The notes below the pieces were generated by a model. It did no database searches, was not told where the DNA came from, and was given only the letters and a program-made list of their open reading frames with translations. Below are positions 7,959 through 16,795 of a stretch of 64,000 nt of DNA, piece by piece. The stretch is from Ga0077555 sp041397775 (lineage in GTDB: Bacteria; Pseudomonadota; Alphaproteobacteria; Rhizobiales; Hyphomicrobiaceae): contig JAWKWB010000006.1 in assembly GCA_041397775.1 (NCBI GenBank), positions 186,001-250,000 on the forward strand, written 5' to 3'. Position 1 is the stretch's first letter, and the number at the start of each line of letters is the position of its first letter. Position numbers and translations under genes: made by a program.

Positions 7959-10898
7959 TCAGGCGACGACCTCGCCGAAGATTGCCGCGACATCGCCAAG
8001 GGTCTGCCGCAATCCCTCCTCCAGGTGGCGGAAGTCGGGGGCTTCGCCGGCGCGCGCCAGCAGGTTCTTGAGCCCGTCGGGCGCCTTGCCCGGATCGAAG
8101 GACCCGTCGATGCACAGGCGCAGCACCTGCGTCAGATCGTTGATGAGGCGGGCCGCGGGCAACAGCACATCGGCGTGGCGGGGCTCGAGGCACCCCGCAT
8201 CCGCGAGCCGGTTCAGCGCGTCCGTCGTCGTCTGGCTCAGCACGCCGGGAGCCTTCGCAGCGCACACGAGCTGCAGGTACTGGGCCATGAACTCGATGTC
8301 GACGAGGCCGCCACGCACCTGCTTGAGATCCCAGATGTCGGCGGTGCCCTTCTCCTTTTCCATCAAGGCGCGCATCTCGCGCACGTCGGCTGCGGTCTTG
8401 GTGCGGTCACGCTCCTTGACGAGGGCGCCCTGCATGGCTTCCTCGACAGCGGCACGCAGTTCGGGGGGACCGCTGATGACGCGGCCGCGCGTCAGGGCGA
8501 GATGCTCCCAGGTCCAGGCCTCGTTGGTCTGATACTCGATGAAGCTGGAGAGGCGCGTGGCGACCGGCCCCTTGAGGCCGGAGGGGCGCAGACGCATGTC
8601 CACCTCGTAGAGGCTGCCCTCCGCCGTCGGTGCGGACAGGGCGGAGATGAGGCGTTGCGTCAGGCGTGCATAGTACTGGCTCGGCGCGAGGGGGCGGTCG
8701 CCCGTCGACTGCGTGGCGTCGGCATCGTGATCGTAGACGACGATGAGATCGAGATCGGAGGCCGCCGTCATCTCGCGTCCACCGAGCTTGCCCATCGCCA
8801 CGACGCAGGCGGCACCGCCGGGAATGGTTCCGTGAACGCGCTCCAACTCGTCGACGACGCGGGCCTGAAGGCCACGGATCAGGCATTCGGCGATGGTCGC
8901 GTAGATCGTGCCCGCCTGCGCCGCGCCGATGGTGCCGGACAGCACGCGCACACCGATGAGGAAGGTCTGCTCGCTGCCCAGGATGCGGGCGCGGTCGAGT
9001 GCCTCCTGCATGTCGGAGGCCCCTGCCAGCTCGCGCGCGACGAGAGCTTCCAGCGCCTCGGGGTCGGGAAGATTGCCGAAGAAGCCTGGATCGAGCACGG
9101 CATCGAGCATGTTACGCCGCCGGCTCAGGATGCGGGCCAGCCGCGGCGCGGTGCCCATGATGTCGGCCACCAGACGCAACAGGCCGGGATTGGCGCGCAA
9201 CAGCGAGAAGAGCTGGATGCCCGAAGGCAACTGCGACAGGAAGCGGTCGAAGCCGTGGAAGGCGAGATCGGGATCGGCCGTGCCGGCCAGCGCCTCGATC
9301 AGCACGGGCTGCACCTCCGTGAGAAGCTCGCGCGCACGCGGTGTCCTGACAGCGGGGAAGCGGCCGTGATGCCAGCCGCGCACGGCCGCTATGACGTCGG
9401 ATGGGCGCTGGTAGCCGAGCTTGCCCAGCGTGGCGATGGTGTCGGGATCGTCCGCCTCGCCGGCAAAGACCATGTTGGCGCCGGGCCGCGTCAGTTCGGG
9501 CACATCCTCGAAAAGGGCGGCGTAGTGGCGCTGGACGTGCTGCAGCTGCGCGACCAGTGCGGCTGCGAACGCCTCCGTCGTGGCATAGCCGGAGAAATTC
9601 GCCAGGCGCAGCAGATCGTCGGGGGCGGTCGGCAGCGTCTGCGTCTGCTCGTCGGCGATCATCTGGACGCGATGCTCGATGGTGCGCAGGTAGTCGTAGG
9701 ACGCCTGCAGGTCGTCGCGGATCTCCGCTTCGATCCAGCCACGCTCGGTCAGGCGTTGCAGCGCCGTGCGCGTGTCGGGAACGCGCAAGTCCGTCTGGCG
9801 CCCGCCGGCGATGAGCTGTTGCGTCTGGGCGAAGAACTCGATCTCGCGGATGCCGCCGCGTCCGAGCTTGATGTTGTGGCCGGCAACACCGATCTCGCCG
9901 AAGCCGCGGAAGGCGTGGATCTGCCGCTTCATCGCGTGGATATCGGCGATGGCGGCGAAATCGAGATACTTGCGCCAGACGAAGGGGGCGAGTTCCTTCA
10001 GGATCGCGTAGCCCGCGTCGAGGTCGCCGGCCACGGGCCGTGCCTTGATGAGCGCCGCGCGCTCCCAGTTCTGGCCGAAGCTCTCGTAGTAGTTGAGGGC
10101 AGCGGGCGTGGATATCGCCACCTGCGTGGCACCTGGATCGGGCCGCAACCGCAGATCCGTGCGGAAGACGTAGCCGTCCGCGGTGCGCTCCTGCAGCAGC
10201 TTGACCAGCGCCTTCGTGATGCGAACGAAGAACGGCAACGGCTCGACGCCCGCCTTCACACGCGCCAGCTCGGGCTCGAAGAACACGATGAGGTCGATGT
10301 CGCTGGAGTAGTTGAGCTCGCGCGCGCCGTGCTTGCCCATCGCCAGCACGATGTAGCCCGAGCCGACATCGGGCGCATCGGGATCGTCGGCGAGCCAGTC
10401 GCCCTTGCGCGTCGCCTGGCGGAAGAGATAGCGGATGGCCAGCGCACAGGCGTTGTCGGCGGCGGTGCTCAAGGCGTGCGTGACGTCGGCCAGGCTCCAA
10501 ACGCCGCCCAGGTCGCACAATGCGATCGCCAGCGCCACCTCGGCCTTGTAGAGGCGCAGGAGGCGCATGGCGTCCGCATCCGTCGCCGCTGCGAGCACGC
10601 CACTCGCATCGATACCGCCGAGGCGCGGACACGGCGGGCGCACGAGGATGCGCGCGAGCATCGCGGGGTGGCGGCGGATCAGGCCGGCCAGATAGGGCGA
10701 GCACCCCAGCACGCCCAGCAACAGGGCGCGCACGTCAGGGCGCTCCAGGAGATCCGTGACGATGCGGGCATCCTCACGTTCGGCGACATCGGCCAGGAGA
10801 TCGGCCAGGCGCTCCTCGGCAACCGTGCGGTCGAACGGGATCGGCGCCTTCGTCAGACGCTGGTAGAGGGGCGCATCGTCTTCAGTCTGAATGTCCAT
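7959..10898 (-). CDS. glnE: Bifunctional glutamine synthetase adenylyltransferase/adenylyl-removing enzyme GlnE
   Basis: GlnE adds AMP to, or removes it from, the conserved tyrosine of glutamine synthetase according to PII status, linking assimilation to nitrogen supply. The 979-residue length is that of the full enzyme. Both nucleotidyltransferase domains are intact. The N-terminal deadenylylase has VLAMGKHGARELNYSSDIDL and the C-terminal adenylylase has VVAMGKLGGREMTAASDLDL, each with the D-x-D metal-binding pair. Helical linker domains lie between them. The ATG at 10898 overlaps the end of the histidine kinase gene by 17 bases. The order degP, response regulator, kinase, glnE is common in rhizobia. 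The long open frame on the opposite strand is a high-GC shadow. Confidence 0.96.
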   Translation of the reverse strand: MDIQTEDDAPLYQRLTKAPIPFDRTVAEERLADLLADVAEREDARIVTDLLERPDVRALLLGVLGCSPYLAGLIRRHPAMLARILVRPPCPRLGGIDASGVLAAATDADAMRLLRLYKAEVALAIALCDLGGVWSLADVTHALSTAADNACALAIRYLFRQATRKGDWLADDPDAPDVGSGYIVLAMGKHGARELNYSSDIDLIVFFEPELARVKAGVEPLPFFVRITKALVKLLQERTADGYVFRTDLRLRPDPGATQVAISTPAALNYYESFGQNWERAALIKARPVAGDLDAGYAILKELAPFVWRKYLDFAAIADIHAMKRQIHAFRGFGEIGVAGHNIKLGRGGIREIEFFAQTQQLIAGGRQTDLRVPDTRTALQRLTERGWIEAEIRDDLQASYDYLRTIEHRVQMIADEQTQTLPTAPDDLLRLANFSGYATTEAFAAALVAQLQHVQRHYAALFEDVPELTRPGANMVFAGEADDPDTIATLGKLGYQRPSDVIAAVRGWHHGRFPAVRTPRARELLTEVQPVLIEALAGTADPDLAFHGFDRFLSQLPSGIQLFSLLRANPGLLRLVADIMGTAPRLARILSRRRNMLDAVLDPGFFGNLPDPEALEALVARELAGASDMQEALDRARILGSEQTFLIGVRVLSGTIGAAQAGTIYATIAECLIRGLQARVVDELERVHGTIPGGAACVVAMGKLGGREMTAASDLDLIVVYDHDADATQSTGDRPLAPSQYYARLTQRLISALSAPTAEGSLYEVDMRLRPSGLKGPVATRLSSFIEYQTNEAWTWEHLALTRGRVISGPPELRAAVEEAMQGALVKERDRTKTAADVREMRALMEKEKGTADIWDLKQVRGGLVDIEFMAQYLQLVCAAKAPGVLSQTTTDALNRLADAGCLEPRHADVLLPAARLINDLTQVLRLCIDGSFDPGKAPDGLKNLLARAGEAPDFRHLEEGLRQTLGDVAAIFGEVVA

Positions 10899-12369
10899 GT
10901 TCGCTTGCGTTCCGCGCTCGACTTCGGTTCGGATCCGAGTTTGCCACAGACAGCGGCCCTGCCGCGAGCGGGAGCGACAATACGATGCGCAGGCCGGGCT
11001 GGTTGTCCTCGAGCGCGACGCTGCCGTTGTGCATCTGGGCGACGGCCGCCACGAGGCTGAGGCCGAGCCCCGAGCCCGGCTTGGTGCGGCTGGGCTGCAG
11101 GCGCACGAAGCGATCGAGCGCGCGTTTGCGGTCGGCCTCCGCGATGCCAGGGCCGCGGTCGGCGACGCTGAGGCGGGCGGTGTCTCCCTCGGCGTCGAGT
11201 GCGACCAGGATGCCGGGCCCAGCGACGCTGGGGCTTCCCGCCTGGCGCACGCCGTACTTGATGGCGTTATCGAGCATGTTCGCCAGCGCCTGGCTGACGA
11301 GTTGCCGGTTGGCGCGCGTCGGCACCGACGGAGGAGTGATGATGGCGAGGCTGAGCCCGGCTTCCTCGGCCGACGGCTCGTAGAGTTCGGCCACGTCGCG
11401 GGCGATCTCGGCCAGATCCACCGTCTCGAAACTCTCCGCGATGCTGCCGGCCTCGAGCCGTGCGATCAGCAGCAGCGCGTTGAAGGTCTTGATGAGATCG
11501 TCCGCCTCCTCCAGCGTCCGTTGCAGGCCTTCGCGCCAGGCGGGGGCGCCGCGTGCATCGAGCAGGGCCGACTCGGCGCTGTTGCGCAGGCGATTGAGCG
11601 GCGTCTTCAAGTCGTGCGCGATATTGTCGGACACCTCGCGCAGGCCGCTCATGAGGCGCTCGATGCGCGCCAGCATCTCGTTCAGTTGCTCGGCGAGGCG
11701 ATCGAGTTCGTCACCGGACCCATTGCGCGGCAGGCGCCCTGCGAGATCGCCGGCCATGATCGCCTGGCTGGCGCGGCTCATGGCGTCGATGCGCGCGAGG
11801 ATATGCCGGGCGAGGAGAAAGCCGCCGACGATCCCGAACACGGCGAATGCGCCGAGACCGAAGAGCAGGCTTCGGTTGATCGAGGACAGCAGTTGGCGCT
11901 GGCTCTCGATCTCGCGTCCGACGACGAGCGTGCCCCCCCCATCCAGATCGAGCTGGATCCCCGCGGCGAGGCGCTCCTCGTCAGGCTGCGCACCCCGTCC
12001 CTGCCTGCCTGCCAGCCTGTAGCGAAAGACGCCGGCCCCGCTGCCGCCCTCGAACGAGGCCGGCCGCTCCTGGATGTTGCCCGCAAGACGACGGCCCGCC
12101 ACGTCCAGGAGGAGATAGACGCCGCCCGACGAATGGCGGGATTTCTCGCCGACCGCCAACTGCAACGCCGACATGCCGCCGGCCGACAGAACTTCGCTCA
12201 GCTGGCGCGCGTCGGCTTCGATCGTGACTTCCACGGCTTCGGTGAGAACGCGGTTCGCCGCGCTGCGCACGAGAAGCGCAATCGCCATCGAGGCAAGACC
12301 CAGCCCGACGAGGGTGAGCAGCGTCAGCCTGAAGATTGTCGATCGGAACGGACTAGTCGGCGCTATCAC
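10882..12369 (-). CDS. Membrane sensor histidine kinase
   Basis: 495 residues. The first membrane segment (about 11-36) and the second (about 167-188, LLFGLGAFAVFGIVGGFLLA) flank a periplasmic sensor domain of about 130 residues. A HAMP domain follows (RHILARIDAMSRASQAIMAG). The H-box is SDNIAHDLKTPLNRLRN with phospho-acceptor H252, the N-box is ANMLDNAIKYG and the G1 box is VADRGPGIAEADR, with a GSGLGLSLVAAV G2 box. It is the partner of the adjacent OmpR-type regulator, whose gene it overlaps by 17 bases. Position between degP and glnE matches a conserved rhizobial pair sometimes linked to envelope or iron control (FeuQ-like), but I cannot assign the signal. Confidence 0.92.
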   Translation of the reverse strand: MIAPTSPFRSTIFRLTLLTLVGLGLASMAIALLVRSAANRVLTEAVEVTIEADARQLSEVLSAGGMSALQLAVGEKSRHSSGGVYLLLDVAGRRLAGNIQERPASFEGGSGAGVFRYRLAGRQGRGAQPDEERLAAGIQLDLDGGGTLVVGREIESQRQLLSSINRSLLFGLGAFAVFGIVGGFLLARHILARIDAMSRASQAIMAGDLAGRLPRNGSGDELDRLAEQLNEMLARIERLMSGLREVSDNIAHDLKTPLNRLRNSAESALLDARGAPAWREGLQRTLEEADDLIKTFNALLLIARLEAGSIAESFETVDLAEIARDVAELYEPSAEEAGLSLAIITPPSVPTRANRQLVSQALANMLDNAIKYGVRQAGSPSVAGPGILVALDAEGDTARLSVADRGPGIAEADRKRALDRFVRLQPSRTKPGSGLGLSLVAAVAQMHNGSVALEDNQPGLRIVLSLPLAAGPLSVANSDPNRSRARNASEHGHSD

Positions 12370-13033
12370 GGATCGTGTACCCCGCGCCGCGGACCGTATG
12401 CAGAAGCGGCCTTTCGAAGCCCTTGTCGATCTTGCCTCTCAGGCGCGAGATATGCACGTCGATGACGTTCGTCTGGGGGTCGAAGTGGTAGTCCCAGACG
12501 TTTTCCAGCAGCATGGTGCGGGTGACGACCTGGCCGGCATGCCGCATCAGATATTCCAGCAGCCGGAACTCACGGGGTTGCAGCAGAATGTGCTGGTCGG
12601 CGCGATGCACCTTGTGGGTGAGCCGGTCGAGGGTCAGATCGGCGACGGTATAGCGTGTGGTGCTTTCCTCGGGCGCGGAACGGCGTGCCAGCGCTTCGAC
12701 GCGGGCCATGAGCTCGGCGAAGGCGAACGGCTTGGTGAGGTAGTCGTCGCCGCCGGCCTTGAGGCCCTTCACGCGGTCGTCCACCTCGCCAAGCGCGGAC
12801 AGGATCAGGACGGGAACGCGATTGCCCTCCGCGCGCAGGATCTGGATGACCGAAAGGCCATCGCGGCCCGGCAGCATGCGATCGACGACGAGCACGTCGT
12901 AGGCGGTGCCGCGTGCGGTTTCGAGCCCCGTATCGCCATCTTCGGCGATGTCGACGGTGTTGCCGCTTTCCTTCAGGCCCTTGGCCACGAAATGCGCGAT
13001 CTCGCGGTCGTCCTCGATGACCAAAACGCGCAT
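12353..13033 (-). CDS. OmpR-family response regulator
   Basis: 226 residues. The receiver domain begins MRVLVIEDDREIAHFVAKGL, with the acidic pair ED near residues 7-9, the phospho-acceptor D51 in VLVVDRMLPGRDGL, and the conserved K of YLTKPFAFAEL. The C-terminal winged helix has LLQPREFRLLEYLMRHAGQV and NVIDVHISRLRGKIDKGF, typical of the Trans_reg_C fold. The gene overlaps the histidine kinase downstream, so the two form a standard two-component pair. It lies 89 bases below degP on the same strand, so it may be transcribed with the protease, which is often a target of such envelope systems. Confidence 0.94.
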   Translation of the reverse strand: MRVLVIEDDREIAHFVAKGLKESGNTVDIAEDGDTGLETARGTAYDVLVVDRMLPGRDGLSVIQILRAEGNRVPVLILSALGEVDDRVKGLKAGGDDYLTKPFAFAELMARVEALARRSAPEESTTRYTVADLTLDRLTHKVHRADQHILLQPREFRLLEYLMRHAGQVVTRTMLLENVWDYHFDPQTNVIDVHISRLRGKIDKGFERPLLHTVRGAGYTIRDSAD

Positions 13034-13122
13034 GCTCCGAGCCCTCCCCGTATCACCTTTCCCACAAAATAGCGCGGCGCGACCGGACCAGCCAGCCGCG
13101 CCACGTCATTCGTCTTACGTGC

Positions 13123-14667
13123 TCAGCTCTTCTTGAGCTGGACGGCCACGAAGCGGATGGCCTCACCGGACTTGATCCGCAGGAGTACCGCGGGGCGGCC
13201 CGACGACCTGGCGGACGCGATACCCGTCTCGACGTCGGCTGCGGACACGACCTTCCTGCCCTGCACGTCGAGGATCACATCGCCGGCCTTGAGCCCTTTG
13301 ACAGCCGCGTTGGAGGCGTTGTCGACCTCGACGATCTCGACGCCGTCCTGGCCGCCCTTGGCGGTGCCCGTCGACAAGGTCAGCCCGATCTCGGGCAGCG
13401 CCTTGGAGCCGGCCGCACCGTCCTGCTCGGGCTCGGACGACCGGGCCGCGACGTCGATCTTGGTCGGGAACGTGCCGAGCTTGACGGACACGCGCTCGGA
13501 CTTGCCGTAGCGCACGACGTCGAGGTTGACCGTCGTGTTCGGGTTGATCTCGGCGATCTTGCGGGCGAGATCACGGCTGTTCTCGACCTTGGAGCCGTTG
13601 ACGGAGACGATGACGTCGCCGGCCTTCAGGCTGGACGAGGCGGCGGGGCCGTCCTTGGTGATCTCGTTGACGAGCGCACCCTTGGCTTCGCTCATGCCGA
13701 GGCTCGCGGCCTTGTCGGTGTCGACGTTCTCGATCTTGACGCCGAGCCAGCCGCGGCTGACGGAGCCCGATGCGCGCAACTGCTGGATCACCTCCGCGGC
13801 GGTGCGTGCGGGCACGGCGAAGGCGATGCCGACGTTGCCGCCGGACGGGCTGTAGATCGCGGTGTTCACGCCCACGACTTCACCCTTGAGATTGAAGGTC
13901 GGGCCGCCGGAGTTGCCGCGGTTCACGGCCGCGTCGATCTGCAGGAAGTCGTAGGGGCCCGAACCGATGTCGCGGCTCAGCGCCGAGATGATGCCGGCCG
14001 TGACGGTGCCGCCGAGACCGAACGGATTGCCGACGGCCAGCACCCAGTCGCCCACGCGCACGGGGGTGCCCGCGAACTTGACGAAGGGGAAGTCCTTGCG
14101 GTCGCTCTTGATCTTGAGCAGCGCCAGATCGGTGCGCGGATCGGTGCCGATCACCTGGGCGTCGTGCTTGTTGTTCTCGTCGAAGCTCACCTGGACCTTG
14201 GTCGCTCCGTCGACCACGTGGTTGTTGGTGACGACGAAACCGTCGGCCGAGATCAGGAAGCCCGAACCTTGCGCCAGCGTCGGGCGCGGCACCGGGGCCG
14301 GGCGGCCGTCGCGCGGCAGGTTCTTGAAGAGGTCGTTCAGGGGATGATCTTCGGGCAGGCCCGGGAAGCCCTGGAACGGCTCGCCGCGCCGGCCGCGCCC
14401 ACGCGAGGCGATCTTGGGGCCGCCGGCCGTGACGTGGATGGAGACGACGGCGGGCTTCACCCGGTCGACGATGTCGGCGAAGGAGAGCGGGGCGGTGCCG
14501 TAGGGCGTCTGGACGGTGGTGGGTTCACCGCTGCGCTGCGCCAGCGTGGGCGCCGTGCTCGACAGCAGCGCGAGGCTGAGGGCGCCCGCCGTCAGCAGGC
14601 CGCCCGCGACGAACCTGGCGCTGCGACCGAACCGCTTGGAGCCGTTGGTGGCGTTGTCTGCAATCAT
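13123..14667 (-). CDS. degP: DegP/HtrA-type periplasmic serine protease (Do family)
   Basis: 514 residues. An N-terminal signal segment (FVAGGLLTAGALSLALLSST, cleavage near LAQ-RS) exports it. The chymotrypsin-like domain carries the triad H150 (VVTNNHVVDGA), D180 (TDLALLKIK) and S253 (NRGNSGGPTFNL). The LA loop (about 85-128) is rich in Gly and Pro. Two PDZ domains follow: SRGWLGVKIENVDTDKAASL with GPAASSSLKAGDVIVSVNG, and a C-terminal one with AAVKGLKAGDVILDVQGR. DegP degrades or refolds misfolded envelope proteins. It lies upstream of the two-component pair and glnE on the same strand, and downstream of the ccm genes as in many Hyphomicrobiales. Its upstream region holds a paired-hairpin repeat. 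Confidence 0.95.
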   Translation of the reverse strand: MIADNATNGSKRFGRSARFVAGGLLTAGALSLALLSSTAPTLAQRSGEPTTVQTPYGTAPLSFADIVDRVKPAVVSIHVTAGGPKIASRGRGRRGEPFQGFPGLPEDHPLNDLFKNLPRDGRPAPVPRPTLAQGSGFLISADGFVVTNNHVVDGATKVQVSFDENNKHDAQVIGTDPRTDLALLKIKSDRKDFPFVKFAGTPVRVGDWVLAVGNPFGLGGTVTAGIISALSRDIGSGPYDFLQIDAAVNRGNSGGPTFNLKGEVVGVNTAIYSPSGGNVGIAFAVPARTAAEVIQQLRASGSVSRGWLGVKIENVDTDKAASLGMSEAKGALVNEITKDGPAASSSLKAGDVIVSVNGSKVENSRDLARKIAEINPNTTVNLDVVRYGKSERVSVKLGTFPTKIDVAARSSEPEQDGAAGSKALPEIGLTLSTGTAKGGQDGVEIVEVDNASNAAVKGLKAGDVILDVQGRKVVSAADVETGIASARSSGRPAVLLRIKSGEAIRFVAVQLKKS

Positions 14668-14773
14668 TATTGGTTCCCTTTCCTGGGTCCGCTATGATTC
14701 GTGTCTCTGATTTGCGCCGTGGTCCGGCCCGCTCGGGCCTGTCTCGTTCGCGAACCTGCGCAAATGGATCGTC

Positions 14774-14940
14774 TCGTGTTCCGGTTCCGACAGTCGCCTC
14801 CCCTTGCAGTTCGTCCGAGTACAAAAGTCGGAACACAAGGGAACACTAGGAACCAATTGTTTCTAGTGTAGCTTTTGCCTCTGACGTTTGGTCACGGACC
14901 CAGCCGCTGGTGGGTAACTAACGTCAGATGCGCTGCACTA
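14774..14940. repeat. Paired-hairpin element, degenerate C-D copy
   Basis: This is a 167-bp element: hairpin C (14774-14848, 75 bp), a 15-nt linker, and hairpin D (14864-14940, 77 bp). It matches the copies at 39950-40116 and 61245-61411 in sequence and exactly in segment lengths. The C stem is partly eroded: the outer arm ends GGAACACTA on the right but TCGTGTTCC on the left. D keeps TAGTGTAGC, the TTTT bulge and an ACGTCAGATGC right arm. It lies in the 373-base space between degP and the divergent protease gene. The remaining intergenic bases (14668-14773, 14941-15040) hold nothing I can assign. Confidence 0.85.
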
Positions 14941-15040
14941 GGGATCGCTATACGGAACCGGTGCTTACAGCGACCTTTCGGCCGCATTAAATGTTCGTAA
15001 TGAGCGTTTGCGTGGGCAGTCTGTATTCGGAGCGGTCGGG

Positions 15041-16252
15041 ATGACGGCAGCATCGTTCAGGACGGGTTGGCTCGGACAGGTCCTCGCGATCCTGTCGGCG
15101 GCGGGGGTGTCGATGGCGACGGCCTTGCCGGCACGCAGCGCGGGACCTTTGCGCGACATGCGCCGCCCCTCCCACCAGAGCCTGGTGCGGCCGGTGGCGG
15201 TGTTCGGCTCGGACGACCGCACGAACGTGCCGCGCGAGTTCGAGCAGGTGGCCCGCAAGATCGGGCTCCTCTTCAACAACCGGACGCGAACCGTTTGCAC
15301 GGCGTTCTGCGTCGCGGAGAACATCGTGGCGACCGCGTCCCACTGCCTGGGGCGCTCCAGCGGCAAGGTGCCAACGCGCTATTCCGACTTCGTCTTTGCC
15401 CGCGACTTCGATCGCATCCGCGATTTTTCACGCATCGAGGGTGCGAGCCGGGGGGCGGGCGGCCAGCATATTCTCGCAGGCAGCTACGGCCTGAAGACGC
15501 GGCCGCCCATCGACGCGATCAACGACTGGGCGCTGTTCCGGCTGGATCGGAAGGGATGTCCCGGCGGCGGGCTGCCGTTCGCCGTGATGAGCAGCGGGGA
15601 CCTGATGGGGGAGGCGGCCAAGGGGCGGATATTCCAGATCTCCTATCATCGCGACTGGGCGCAGTGGCGCCCCGCCTTTGCGAAGGCGTGTCCCGTGGGG
15701 CGCGACTTCAAGGCGGCAAGCTGGAAGACGATCTCCTCGGAGTTCGTGAACCCCGAAAGCATGGTGCTGCACACCTGCGACACGGGCGGGGGCTCGTCGG
15801 GGTCGCCGGTCTTCGCGATGACGGCCAACGGGCCCGCGGTCGTGGCGATCAATGTGGGCACCTACGTGCAATCGGATCTGCCCAGCGGCAAACGGGGGCG
15901 GGAGGCGACCGCAAAAATGAAGATCGAGACGGTGGCCAACACGGCGGTGAACGCAGAGATCTTCATTGCGCACATCGAGCGTCTGGCCAGCGCTGCGATC
16001 CTGCCTTCGACGCAATCCATCAAGGAGTTGCAGGACCTTCTGATCGCGCGCGGCTTCCTGGCGGACGTGGCCGACGGCAGCTACGGCCCCAAGCTGAAGG
16101 CGGCCATCATGGCCTACGAGCGGGCGAACGGGCTGCCGCCGAGTGGGCTCGCCACGAAGGAGTTGCTGCTGCGATTGACGGCGCAGGCTGCCCATGCGGC
16201 GCGATCGGGGGCCCTGGCACCGACGCGCTCGCATCCGAGCGGTCTGCGCTGA
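15041..16252 (+). CDS. Secreted trypsin-like serine protease with peptidoglycan-binding domain
   Basis: 403 residues from ATG 15041, which has GGAG about eight bases upstream; an in-frame TTG at 15008 is less likely. A signal peptide covers about 1-34 (LAILSAAGVSMATALPARSA). The protease domain has H101 (ATASHCLG), D162 (INDWALFRL) and S254 (GGGSSGSPVF), a complete trypsin-type triad, with paired cysteines around it. Residues about 325-390 (SIKELQDLLIARGFLADVAD, YGPKLKAAIMAYERANGLPP) form a PG_binding_1 three-helix domain that would anchor it to peptidoglycan. It is read against the flanking genes, sitting alone between ccmH and degP, which are neighbours in many relatives. Substrate unknown; an envelope or cell wall protein is plausible. 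Confidence 0.88.
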   Translation: MTAASFRTGWLGQVLAILSAAGVSMATALPARSAGPLRDMRRPSHQSLVRPVAVFGSDDRTNVPREFEQVARKIGLLFNNRTRTVCTAFCVAENIVATASHCLGRSSGKVPTRYSDFVFARDFDRIRDFSRIEGASRGAGGQHILAGSYGLKTRPPIDAINDWALFRLDRKGCPGGGLPFAVMSSGDLMGEAAKGRIFQISYHRDWAQWRPAFAKACPVGRDFKAASWKTISSEFVNPESMVLHTCDTGGGSSGSPVFAMTANGPAVVAINVGTYVQSDLPSGKRGREATAKMKIETVANTAVNAEIFIAHIERLASAAILPSTQSIKELQDLLIARGFLADVADGSYGPKLKAAIMAYERANGLPPSGLATKELLLRLTAQAAHAARSGALAPTRSHPSGLR

Positions 16253-16260
16253 TCGGTGCC

Positions 16261-16286
16261 TGAACGGCGGGTGGGCCCGTCGTTCA
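16261..16286. terminator. Hairpin between convergent protease and ccmH genes
   Basis: An 11-bp stem (TGAACGGCGGG at 16261-16271, CCCGTCGTTCA at 16276-16286, one G-T wobble) with a 4-base loop fills the 35-base gap between two convergent stop codons. No T-tract is present, so its use as a two-way terminator is inferred from position and symmetry. Confidence 0.6.
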
Positions 16287-16287
16287 G

Positions 16288-16788
16288 TCAGCTCTTGTCG
16301 GGGCGCTCGCCGAGGATCCGGGCGAGACGTGCCTCTTCATCCGAAGAAAGCTTCGCGGGGGCGACGGTTTCAGCGCGACCGCGTGCGGCGAACATCCCGT
16401 AGAGCAATCCCGCGGCGAGCAGCAACAGCAGCACCGGCGTCGCCCACAACAGCACCGTGCGAACCGAGACCGGCGGGCGTAGCAGCACGTATTCGCCATA
16501 CCGCGCAACGAGGAAGCGCTCGACCTGGGAATCCGTGTCGCCCGCCTGCAAGCGCTGGCGCACCAGGAGGCGGAGATCGCGGGCCAACGGCGCATTGGAA
16601 TCGTCGATGGACTGGTTCTGGCACACGAGGCAGCGCAGCCCCGCGGAGATGTGACGGGCCCGCGATTCGAGCGCGGGATCGGAAAGAACTTCGTCGGCCT
16701 CTACCGCCACGGCGGGCGCAGGCGCGAGCCCTGCGACCGGGACCGCGAACGCCAGCGCGAGGACGAGAACCGTCAGCAGCTTTCTCAT
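16288..16788 (-). CDS. ccmH: Cytochrome c maturation protein CcmH (CycL)
   Basis: 166 residues from ATG 16788; longer in-frame starts would lie inside ccmF. A signal peptide (MRKLLTVLVLALAFAVPVAG) is followed by the redox motif LRCLVCQN with C53 and C56, and one membrane anchor (VRTVLLWATPVLLLLLAAGL, about 106-125). CcmH acts in the periplasm, where its thiols handle the CXXCH cysteines of apocytochrome c before CcmF attaches heme. The gene begins 7 bases after the ccmF stop and ends the ccmIEFH run. Confidence 0.95.
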   Translation of the reverse strand: MRKLLTVLVLALAFAVPVAGLAPAPAVAVEADEVLSDPALESRARHISAGLRCLVCQNQSIDDSNAPLARDLRLLVRQRLQAGDTDSQVERFLVARYGEYVLLRPPVSVRTVLLWATPVLLLLLAAGLLYGMFAARGRAETVAPAKLSSDEEARLARILGERPDKS

Positions 16789-16795
16789 GTGTGCC

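Noticed and set aside
7782..11060. A 1092-codon open frame on the plus strand opposite glnE and the kinase gene
   Set aside because: Antisense to two clear enzymes. Composition is that of a high-GC shadow (His-, Gly- and Arg-rich), and no start site or domain is seen.
14726..14739. Short palindrome GGCCCGCTCGGGCC upstream of degP as an operator
   Set aside because: Such GC palindromes are expected by chance at this base composition, and nothing else supports it.
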